Source of the DNA: Bugulina stolonifera
Taxonomy: Eukaryota > Bryozoa > Gymnolaemata > Cheilostomatida > Bugulidae
Reading direction: 5' to 3'
DNA: 64,000 nt
Assembly (NCBI GenBank): GCA_935421135.1
Contig: OW285192.1
Coordinates: 787,501 to 851,500 of the forward strand
Shown one piece after another: positions 1-11,900 of this stretch (positions are counted from its first letter, which is position 1; each line of letters begins with the position of its first letter). The position numbers and the translations under genes were made by a program. The notes under the pieces were generated by a model. It worked only from the letters and a program-made list of their open reading frames with translations. It did no database searches and was not told the DNA's origin.

Positions 1-780
1 AACACCTTGTTGTTATTTTGTATACGACGTACACAATGCATGCAAGGACTGTGTAGATACATTGTATACGACGTACACAATGCATGCGAGGACTGTGTAG
101 ATACATTCAGCGTGCATCTAATAAGCAGTATACACTTGTACACCTGAAACAGTTCTTATACATGTATAACACAAAACTTATTTATAATGCTTGTAGTGCA
201 TTACACAGTGTTCGAAGTGTGGTTATACGAGAGTATACGGTGTGTACCCACCTCAAGTTTAGTGGTTATACGGCCAGCAGAGGTGTACCCTCATTTTAAT
301 AGCTAGTTTTCCCGATACAGTCACTGTGGACCTGATAGAGTGCTGTGGTAGAGTGCTTGACACTCATTCATAGAGTCTTGACTTCGAGCATAATTTGTTT
401 CATTTTGGTAATTCACGAACTTCTTAGCTACATGTACTATAAGATTAAGTGGATAGCGATGCAATAGCAATCTGCAAGATTGCATGGACCATGTACCCAC
501 CTCATCTGTTCAACTTTGAACATGTAACATAATTATGAGGTAGCCAGCCCTATAACCGATATATCAATTGTATAAAAAATATTGCTGTATACATGATTGT
601 ATGACTGTGATCTTTTTAGTAAGAAATCTACATGTTTTAAAAAGAGTTGACCAGTACATCTAATTATAAACTATACCTTTATTATAGGAGAATAAAAGTT
701 ATCATATACAATGTTTTGGCAGACATTCAGACAATTAAGTTTGATACCAACAAATATTAACTTATAGTACCAATCAATGA
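1..780. other. Non-coding stretch with a short tandem duplication
   Basis: No exon with a convincing splice context is visible. Positions 18-107 are two copies of a 45-bp unit (gtatacgacgtacacaatgc...), which is why a short open frame appears there. The missing 5' exons of the downstream receptor gene (signal peptide) were not found here. Confidence 0.5.
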
Positions 781-1005
781 CTTAATTTACCAGGCAGTGA
801 CTTGATACACAAAGCAGTGACTTGATACACAAAGCAGTGACTTGATACACAAAGCAGTGACTTGATACACAAAGCAGTGACTTGATACACAAAGCAGTGA
901 TTTGATACGCAAAGCAGTGACTTGATACGCAAAGCAGTGACTTGATACACAAAGCAGTGATTTGATACACAAAGCAGTGATTTGAAATATCAACTGTTGA
1001 TCTGA
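781..1005. repeat. 20-bp minisatellite, about 11 copies
   Basis: The unit is gcagtgacttgatacacaaa with a few substitutions. A unit that is not a multiple of three keeps short minus-strand frames open, but their products are pure repeat. Confidence 0.9.
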
Positions 1006-2874
1006 TACACCAAACAGTGACTATTAACCAATTATTGTCAACAGCATCTTAGAGGTTGACCTATAAATGAAGTTTGCTTCAAATTGTGACATTGAAAGTT
1101 GTGTAACACACTGATTCAGAAAATGTTGAGCTCATGTTGCAGTCCATGGAACTTTAGCTCGACCTGGAACAGTGAGCTGTAACTTACTGTACATTTTCCT
1201 TGCTACAAGATGGCTGTTGATGCATTATTACTGTAATATTTTCTTCAAATTATCTAATGCCAATAGAAACAGCTGTTGTGGCAAAACGTGGCGTTTATAG
1301 ATTATGTTATGGATACAGATTTGTTTGCCTCTAGCCTCTAACTGCTGTCATCTCTACAGGTACACTGTAGAATTTGAGTTTACATGTACATGTAATTATA
1401 AGCTACTAATATTTACAAAAGAGTCCTTGCCCTAATATACAATCTAATCGTCGAATCTAATATAAATAGAATGAAGTAATCGCAAAGATTTGTGATTTGT
1501 CAAGCAGAAACAATAATTAGGTCTATTTAGGTCAGTTAATGAGATCCAATTCAAATGTCTTTCTATACTCATACAATCAGAGTTGATCTCTTTGACTACC
1601 AATGCACATTATATACATGTATATATAATTAAACTGCTAATTTCTTAACTTGTGCTGACAGCTGACTCTACATCAGCTAGGCCAATAACCTGTGTACCCG
1701 ACTCTTGTCACCTTTTCTGTTATCGACCAACCAATGTGATAGTGCTAGAGCTGCATGTATGCCTAGCCATGTGATGTAGTACTAGTTATTGTTATGACTT
1801 CATTATATTCACGTTAATGCTAGTACTATATCTAGGACTCCATCAGGTGATGTGACTGTGTTAGTATAAATTTACATGTATATGATACAGATCTCTTGGT
1901 TACTCTGGTGACTGTATTATATTATAATATACAATGCAACAATTTGTTTGACAATTTACAACTCATTTAACTGGAATGGATTGAGTTCATGTGACCAAAT
2001 TTAAAATGATGTGCGACTTGTGCTCTTGGAAGAGCTTTCCCACATGTAAAGAGACTTATATTTTTTGCTTCAATGCAAATAAATGGAGCATGTTAGAAAC
2101 CAATCACATATAACATTATCATGTTCATGTTGTAGATGTCAACACTGTTGACATGTGAAAATTTGCAGACGTCACAGGGCAGTTAGAAATAATATAAGAA
2201 TACAAAAGTAGAAATGCATGTATGTAGGTAGCGTAGGTTGGCTTAATGGTTGAAAATACATGGATGCCTTGGATGGCTGGATATGCATGTATGTGCAATG
2301 TCAATACTTTGAATGGTAAAATGTCATAATATTGCTATGGCTCAGGAGAATACGACTTGGTGTATAAAAGTGTAACAAAGCAAATATGCATCCTACGACG
2401 ATGTATTATACTGTATAATGTATAGGATTATGCACATTGATGCTACCTTATAAGAAGTTACGAAAGACAGTCATGAATAATTGTGTACTGTTATCAAAGT
2501 TACTCCTGGTGTTTTATATTTGAGGAATGTCTCATGTCCAGTTGGTTCAGTAGAAAGGTGCTGCTCATCAGTGAAGCTTCCTTTATTAAGAAATTGCCCA
2601 GATGGTGTAGTGGTTCAAACCGCTGTGAGGCATTAGAGCCTTTCTACAGTTGCAGAACCAAATATATATAGCAAAAAAAAATTTCCTTGCTAGAAATAAT
2701 ATTGTTAAGAGTGAATTATAGTGTAACCTTGTATGACTATGTACGTGTTACATTGTACATGTACATGCAGTGCATTGTTATATCAGGTACCACATTAGAT
2801 TTTCTTCCTTTCTTCAAGCCACGCTATATGTATCCTACTGCATAGAAGCTATTTTTGAGTTACTCATACTTCAG
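1006..2874. other. Upstream or intronic sequence, no gene seen
   Basis: AT-rich sequence without a recognisable exon. Around 2590-2660 there is a tRNA-like A-box motif (gatggtgtagtggttc) followed by a degenerate tail ending tttccttgctagaaataat, resembling the SINE family seen at 29521 and 49798. Confidence 0.4.
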
Positions 2875-2979
2875 GTGTTGCCGCTGCTGCTTCTTCCTAC
2901 TACTATAATGTAGATAAATGTCCTTCAATCACACCAAGTAGACGTCTGGCTCAGCTCTGCGAGCAGACACCAAGTAGAC
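2875..2979 (+). CDS. Receptor exon a: start of ectodomain repeat 1
   Basis: The acceptor is tacttcag and the donor gtaagt. The frame (phase 2 in, 1 nt out) reads an Ala/Ser/Tyr stretch and then DKCPSITPSRRLAQLC, matching the CP...C half of the unit found in three later exons. A 13-bp sequence at the donor (caccaagtagacg) also occurs 35 bp upstream inside the exon. Confidence 0.65.
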
Positions 2980-5900
2980 GTAAGTTTCAATTACTTACAT
3001 GTATAATACCTTACAGTTACTTACATGTGTGTGTATGTACATTGTACATACTACATATTGTTCTACATGTACACTGTTCTACATCGCTCCACATTGTTTC
3101 ACATTGTTCTACATGGGTTCAAGTCATAGATTTGATTTGACTTGCCAAGTCAAGACAAGACACGAGTCAACTTGACTTAAACTTGTCAACATGTTGACTT
3201 GACTTGCACATCAATGTGTCGGATAAAAAAATTGTGCACTGTATAGCCAACATGGAAAACAGGTCTCAATTGTCTACTTACATTGTATTTATCATTTTCA
3301 CTTCGTCAGTACTGTTAGCAGTACTCAGAGTATATCAGGGCTGGGAATGAGGATACACAGGTACATTGAAAAATGTTAGTGTGGGCTAGTATTTTTATTA
3401 TAAATAGTAATACAAGACGCATTTTTATTTTGATTTATTTCCTAATATTTATTTAAATGCTCATCCGAGCACCATCATCAGAGGATAAAAACAATCTGAT
3501 GATGATGCTCGGATGAGCGTTGAAATATTAGGAAATAAATCAAAATAAAAATGCATCTTGTACTACTATTTATAATACACAGGTACACTATAACAGTGTA
3601 TAGTATACAGTGTATAGTTTCAACCACACATAGTACACATGGTTGTATAGTAGAGTAAGTGGAGTGTAAGTAGTGTATAGTATACAATGTACACTGCAAT
3701 ACGAACTACAATGTAGTTTAGAATATTGCAAGGCTGGCTAGTGGACACTCTGTCACGTGCTATTTACTCGTACATGTACATGTACATGCTACATGTAAGT
3801 ACACTATAACTTTTACTAACAAGCACTTCGTGCTTGGTCTGCGACGCAAGTGTCATTGCAAAAATTTTCTCGCTTTGCGCTGGCATGAAATGATGTCTTG
3901 TGTTCATGTACTGTGGTCATGCATACAGCGTATGACCTCTATTGGTGCAAACATGTGACAATGATTCCATGAGGAGCTGTGCCCCCTTGCATTAGTGAGA
4001 CAACTCTGACTCCAAGTACATAACCTGAGTTCCAACACGAATGTGTCGGGGGTGGGTCGGGTACTCACTCCACTCTTGGTCAAGGTTGAGGACCTAAGGC
4101 ACCTACCTCGGCAGCAATGTCGAGGGAGCTCGATTCCAAGGTCCTAGCACCACCTGGAACCGAGATCCTCACCGGCAGCATTGTAACATAATATCTACAT
4201 GTACATGTAAATCAAGGGTCCAGGAGGATCTCTGCTGCCGGTATAGCCTGAGTTCCAACACCCATCTGGCGGGTCCGAGGGGCTAAGGCTAGGGACCCTC
4301 TCCAGCAGTGATGCAGGAGGATCCGATCCCAAGGTTCTATCGGCACCCGGAGCCGAGATCCCGACCTCGACTTGACTTGTCTCCAAAGTTTAAGAAATGA
4401 CTTGACTTGTCGACTTGAAGTCCGACTTGGACCCAACACATGTTTCTCACCATTCCCATCTATACGGATCACCTTTCTGATTGTACAAAGGTGTTATTGT
4501 ACTCTTCCTCCATTTATCCGGCATACCGTTTTTCTGCACATCCTACAGAACTGCTGTTATCCAACTGACTCCAAGATCTCCAAACCACTTCACTATCTCT
4601 ATTGGAAATTCATCCGGTCCAGTTACCTTACCATTTTTCATCCTATCTAATTGACACTTCACCTCATCTTCTGACACCAGAGCTAATAAAAATAGGTCCC
4701 TCTACTTTGCAGGCTTTGCCCAAATCCTTCCTCGTATTCCCCGCGTTCAGTAGCCTATTGGAATACTGTCTCCATCTCTTTTTGATGTTTTTATCCTCAA
4801 CTAGAATGTTTCCCTCACTACCCTTCACCAACTTCATGCTATCAATATCTGTATGTGTTTGTATTTATTGTTCTATATGCACATTGCATAATACCTTACT
4901 CATGTGTATGTACAGGTACAATTATTGTTTTATACATGTATAACACCTTACTTATGTCATTATGTGTACATGTATGCATTATTCTACATGAACCTGTTCA
5001 ATACCTTACATAATTATGTGTATGTACCTATTGTTCTACACTTACATGTATAACGCCTTACTAATGTGTTTGTATATTGTTCTACATGTACAATACCTTA
5101 CTTATGTAAGGTACATAATTGTTCTACATTTGTGTAATTTAATATAATGGATCCCTTTTTCAAATTCTTGGAATACTTATGCATTGTAGTATAATGGGTA
5201 GTGTGCACACATTATATTAAATTACACAAACATACTGTATATACAAATGTACATGTACATGTGTGTGTATGTACATATATAATAATAATCATTTGCGTTA
5301 CATCAAAGTAAATTAGTATTTTAAAATCACCTAATCAGCGATTGTTCAAAGTAAACATGTTCTTGATCTTGGGCTTATGAGGGGTATACATGTAAGTTGA
5401 TATTGAGGAATCAAACACTGATATGTTCTCAACTATACAGCTTAACCTTTCCATCATTAATAGTTTGTTATTTACTCTAGGAGATGATGCACATTGTTCG
5501 CCATACATGTATATATGCATGTATGTATATTTATATACATTCCACATAATATAGTATATTCCATTGCTACATAAACTATCCTATAATGGCGTGTTACCTG
5601 CCTTATATATTTATGTCTGGACAGTACACTTGTACCCAACAACTACTACTCACTACTGCAACGCAAAAGATTACACAAAGCGTTTAATGGGCCCATTAAT
5701 AAAATATGTACTGTTACTCTATTACTAGTGCTACTACTATTACTGCTGCTGCTGCTACATGTGCATGCATTGCTACTATTCCTACATGCACTATAACATA
5801 CTACATATTATTACATGCACTACAAAATACTACAAGTTGTCCATACTACAGATTGCTGCATGTGCCACAATACGCTACACAACATTGTATAGATTTCAAT

Positions 5901-8900
5901 CACAATTACAGATCATAAACAGTTAGGTGCAGAAGTGGAGAAATTTGGAAGTTTACGAAACAGTTGCAATAGTTGTAGAAGAGTTAGTTTGTAATCAGAT
6001 CAGAACCCATGACTGATCTTGGTGCCTTGTGTTTCATACAGATAAATGCATGCATGCTATTCCAGTAATTCCTCGGGGTCCATTAATCCAAGCCCAGCAC
6101 TTGGAGTGTTATATAAGCCCACTGTTATCATTTCATTCGTCTGTCAGCACTGTCTTATTACCGCCCAGGTATTCTGTAGATGTGCACATAATTGCTACTA
6201 GTATTCAGTACCTTGTGTTCTATGGCAGAATGGTTGTCAACAGCAGATTGGCCCATTACTTCACCATCAACAGGTGTCACCTACAGAAACATCTACTGTG
6301 CTGCCTGCCATGGTGCCATCCCTCTACCTGCAGAGTCAACCAGCAATATCAATGAGAGGGAGGCTGTGTTTTGGTGGTTAACTGTGAACTGCAGTGAGAA
6401 ACGAGCCAAAGAGATATCAAGTCAGGGTCGAGATGATATACTCCCTAGTATTATTTCATCACTCTCTAGTGGGTCAGTATGCTGTTTGCTGCTCTATTTC
6501 ACATGTATGCTCTACTAACACAGCTATATTTCAATTTATATAATATTATGCTGCATTGTTAGATAGACACTGGTATATATTTATAATAATAATTCCCTGC
6601 TATGCTATGCTATTATACATGTACACTGTACATCTAGGTTAAGTATAGCAGTTATTTGGGATTGCTAGGAGCCTGCAAGCTCATCAGATGTTAACTGCTA
6701 CTTCATTGGTATTTTGCAAGAGTGTTGTTAAAGTATTCAATTTTTGAGGATTTGACCATTCTAGTCAGTTAGGTAACACTTTTAGCTTCAAGATGATATG
6801 CAAATTGACTATATTTACTTTATTTACTTCAGTGTAATCAGACTGTAAAGTTTATATATTGCCAAAAATGCTCAGCTATTCAACAATAGGTGAATAAGTG
6901 ACGTCACTTGTTCAGGTTATCACTAGTGCGATCAAGCGGCACGTTGACTACTAGTTCTATGAGCCGCGCAAACACTGATTGTTCTAATGCAAATTACTAT
7001 GAATCACCGGTCTATATTTAGTATTCATGCAACATGTACATAGCTTAATTCTTCAACTACTAATGTGTAAAGGGAATTCTACTTTTGTCCCGATGATTTG
7101 CTGAAATTTGTCAATGAACATGGGCATGCTTACAATTGGTTTTAATAGGTCAACTAGTCATGTGTACTAGTACAATAAACTAAACTATAATTGTAAACAG
7201 CATTATTCCCACAGTAACAATGGTAACAATTGACCTATTTATAACTAACACTCTCTCATTGGTTGTCTTTGTTTCTTTGTTCAACTATGTGAATGCTCTT
7301 TCATACTGAACAGACAAGTGACATCAATGAATAGTTGGAAATTCCTGGCAAAATTTCCTGAGCTTTTACAAAATCACTATATTTCAACGATTTTTGGGGT
7401 TCAAATACAGCCATTTGTACATGTTCAACCAAGTCAAGTTGCATATCATTTTGAAGCCCAAAATATGAACTTACTAACTAAAATACCTATATTTTGAATC
7501 TTGTACTACTTTAATAATCCTTATTTCCGATTTCCACAAGATTAAATGTTTGCCCACAAATCAACACCGTGAAACCTAGAACAATAATAATATATGTACA
7601 AAACAAGACTAAATACCTATGTTTGCAGTTTGAAAAATAATAGCGCCGACATGAGGAGATAATTCTCAAAAATTGACAATAATTGATGGAATAAATAATA
7701 ATCCAAGAATTGTACTACAGTAAAGTTAATAAGTAAACACGAACCTTCAACTATTCTCTGATAGCTTGTTAATGGTTGCAGGCCTTGTGATTGTAAAATT
7801 TCTCTCTAACATTATTGAACATTTACAATATTTTAAAAGAGCACATCTTGCTCTGTTGCTCTGGCATTACTGGATTACTAACTATTTCCATAAACAGCAC
7901 AATTACACAAAAATGCAAACAAAATGATGTGTTCCATCTGTCATTGGCAATAGGAATTGCACCATCAGAATCAACCCTTTGCAACCCTCCAGTTGCCAAG
8001 TGCTACCATCAAAACATAACTATTCATAATTTGTGGCTAATGGGTGACTAAGCATAGCACTACTATGTGTTAATTGTACTGACGACTAGCTACCATACTT
8101 ATTATGCTAATAATATAATAAAGCAGCAAGCGGCCTATGATAAAGTATATTATCCGTGTATACGTGTGTATATATATATACATACGTGGATGCTATTATA
8201 ATACTACTATTATACAACGATGCTATTAATACTAGTACCCATGGATACTATTATACTAGCATGCTAGTCTGCATTGGTACTATACTCAATACTAGTATGC
8301 ATTGATGCAACGTACAATATTACAATAACGGCATCATGCCATCCTAAAATGTAGAGGTTTGCTGTGTTTTAATCTGAATATCAGCTTTGGGGTTGGAGCA
8401 TGCAATATTTGTAACTAGCAGCATTGATGCTAAATTTCTATATCAAAAATCCTCTAGTGATTAGCCAAAACCTCTGCTTAGGTGAGAACATTTAGAAATA
8501 TTGTAATGTTGTTGTGTGTCTGCGAGTACTAGTGTTGACCCGATAGTGCAAGTAAGAAGAGCCTATGAGTGGTGCTAGGCCTTCTATATTACATAAGAGA
8601 GCGAACAGTACTTGTAGTTATAGTGTTTAACCAAGACGACCTATATGTCCCGAGTCAATGCTTAGACTTGTGCTTGAGAAAGAGTATGTTCAGTCCTAGT
8701 AGGTAGTTCGAGCATCAAGGTCTGGTGGACCTAATCAGCTGAAACTAACCTTAGCTACGAAAGAAGACTCTATATAAGTAGTATATGAAAGATAGTGTCG
8801 TTATTGAGATCCAAGCATCAACTGACAGTACAACGCAAATGCACACTCTCCATATAGTTTTAGAGCTCCAGTAAAAACTTCCGGCAAAAGGACGACGTAA

Positions 8901-11900
8901 CATCGTCCGGAAGTTGCATAACAAGTTGTCTGCTAGGTAGACGAGGCTTAGCCTAACTAGGGTTGGCCTTGCACAAAAGATGCTTTAAGTGATGCAAATC
9001 ATATGCAAAATTAATTATAACAATATCTAAGACCTCGGCCTCCATTACATAAGTATAAAATGGCAGTTATACATAGTAACTATACATGTTATAATCGGAT
9101 AAGAAATGGTATATAAACAATACAGTCACTATTAATATATAATAAATAATATTATATGGAAATAGTGACAACTGTAGTGTTATGGTGATGTGGCACAAGA
9201 TGACTATGTCTATTTAGTTAATGTCAGTAGTATAGTCAGTGCACTTCTAGACAGACACGCACTCATTGACCCCTGTTTTCAACCAATCACAAGCCGGTAT
9301 TTCCGATTTCAACCAATCACAGAAGAGCACAAAAATTTTGCACACGACCTTGCCAAGGTCACCCCAAAATCCCCCCTTCTGATTGGTCGAAAAAACATTT
9401 GCACACTTGACCCCGAACCCGGCCACGACCCCTTCCCTTCCTCCTTCCCACCCTCCTCCCCTCCCCCTCCCCCACCTCCCACTCCTCCCTCCTCCCCGCC
9501 ACCGCCCTCGTCCCGTCCGCACCACCGCCGCCGCCGCCGCCGCCACCACCGCCCTCACCACCGCCACCGCCGCCGCCACCACCACCGCCCTCACCACCGC
9601 CGCCGCCACCGCCGCCACCGCCACCACCGCCACCACCACCACCGCCGCCACCACCACCACCGCCACCACCGCCGCCGCCTCCACCGCCACCACCACCGCC
9701 GCCGCCGCCATCACCGTCATCACCGCCACCCCTCCTCCACCGCCGCCCACCCTCCCCCCCCCCCCGCAACCCCCACTCACCCGAACAACCAATCGTTTGA
9801 GGCGGTCAAGCCGCGTCCGCCCACGTTGCGTGCGGCGCCGACCGTACACGTGGAGGCGACGCCGGTGCCCCGTATCCACCGGGCCAAGCGACTAGGCAGC
9901 GGCCCGCCGCTTCTCCCGAGCCCTCCACTCGAAAAGCTTGTGATCTAAACGAGCGAATTCGGCTGCGCTTCGCCTATAACTCTCGTTAGCGATAAGAAGA
10001 AGTACTACGGAAGGCTTGGTTTCAGCGATAAGAAGAAGTACTACGGAAGGCTTGGTTTATGATGTGCATTGCATTGTTAATAAAGAAATGTGTAAAGTCT
10101 CGGCTATAAATATACTGATGGGAAGAAGGGTTGTTTCTATAATATACATTGTATTGACAACAAAGAACCGTGTGCATGTGTTAAGTCAGCATATATAATG
10201 CATTAAATAAACTTTTCACAATGGTGACAATAGAATGAATAAAAGATTGTGTACACGTGTTAAAACACAATTGAAAGAATAAAAGACACATATTTAAAAG
10301 AGTATGTCATATCTGTTATTAGCAAGGAAGTCTGTGTGCATGTGTTAAGACAGTGTATATTATACATTAGATAAACTTTTCACAATAGTAGCAATAGAAT
10401 AAATAAAAGGTTGTGTGCATGTGTTAAGTCAGCATTATGTAATATATTAAATAAACTTTTTACAATAGTAGCAATAGAATAAATAAAAGATTGAGTGTAT
10501 GTGTTAAGTCAGCATTATGTAATACATTAAATACACTTTTTACAACACTAGCAATAGAATGAATAAAAAAGCTACATATGTAAAGGAGTATGTCATAGCT
10601 ATTGTTAGCAAGAAAAGTCTGTGTACATGTGTTAAGGGCAGCATATATAATACATTAAATAAACTTTTCACAATAGTAGCAATAGAATAAATAGAGATTG
10701 TGTACACATGTTGAAATATCATTATAATATGATTTAAACACAATTGAAAGAATAAAAGACACATATGTAAAGGAGTATGTCATAGCTATTATAGCAAGAG
10801 ACAGCTGTGTGCATGTGTTAAGTCAGCACATATAATACATTAGATAAACTTTTTACAAAAGTAGCAATAGAATGTATAAAAGGATGTGTATAAGTGTTAG
10901 AATACCATTATATAATAATTTAAAAAATAATTTAAAAAAAATCCTCACTGATTTGATATCACATAAAAGTAAATGCAGAGGGAATGAGACACTACAGAGA
11001 GAGAGAGAGTGGGAGAAAGAGAGTGGGAGAAAAAAGAAAAGATGATTAGAGCTTTTCTTCACTGACTCGAAGGTAAGCTTCAGCTTGTGCTATTACCTCT
11101 CTGTGATACCCATTCTTCTTGAGATGAAAAATGGCAGAGCGGTAATACTCAACTGCTCCAGAGAAAAAAGATGGGGGGAGTCTGCTTCGATCAACTAGTT
11201 CACTGACAGTCTCCTCTTCTATGGGGGTAATAGTGGTGGGGGTATTAAGATTGAGTTCAGACGAACAAGAAGGAGATTGCGAGCTAAGTAGCTCTCTTCC
11301 AAAAGAAAGAGAGGGTGAAGCTAAAGAAAAGGAAGAAGTGGTAGTAGTAGAAGTAGTAATAAAAGTAGGTATTGAAAGACTAGTAATTGTATTATTAGAC
11401 CTTCCAAGAGAAAAAGAGGGTGAATCTAAGAAAAAGAGTGGAGCAGGTGAAGAGGTGGGAGTAGAAGTAGGTATCGAAACAGTGGTAACTGTATCATCAA
11501 ATCTTTCAGGAGAATGAGAGGGTGAATGTGAAGAAAAGAGTGGGGGAAAAGAAGCAGTAGAAGGAGTGGTAGTAATGGTAGTAGTAATAGTAGTAGTTGT
11601 AAGAGAAGAAGTAGAGGTGGTAATGTCTCCATTAGTAAGAGAGTTACTGATGGAAGAAGCATCTGAATCAAAATGATGGTGAGAAGGGAGAGGAAATTGT
11701 GAAGAGCACACCCCAGACTTTACAGATCTTTCAGGAGAATGAGAGGGTGAATGTGAAGAAAAGAGTGGAGGAAAAGAAGTAGTAGAAGGAGTAGTAGTAA
11801 TAGTAGTAGTTGTAAGAGAAGAAGTAGAGATGGTAATGTCTCCATTAGTAAGAGAGTTACTGATGGAAGAAGCATCTGAATCAAAATGATGGTGAGAAGG

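Noticed and set aside
781..1005. CRISPR-like array of 20-bp repeats
   Set aside because: No spacers; it is a head-to-tail minisatellite in a eukaryotic genome.
7815..8051. Possible receptor exon (frame with IGIAPSESTLCNPPVAKC)
   Set aside because: There is an acceptor-like AG at 7896-7897, but the only nearby donor leaves 1 nt while the next exon needs 2. The resemblance to GIGIPPHQCQPAIRSC is too weak.
9190..9948. Long open frames in the GC-rich part of both TIRs (also 18003-18744)
   Set aside because: The left and right copies read the (CCG/CCA)n tract in different frames because their lengths differ by a non-multiple of three. The products are His/Arg, Ala/Thr or Gly runs, so no protein is conserved.
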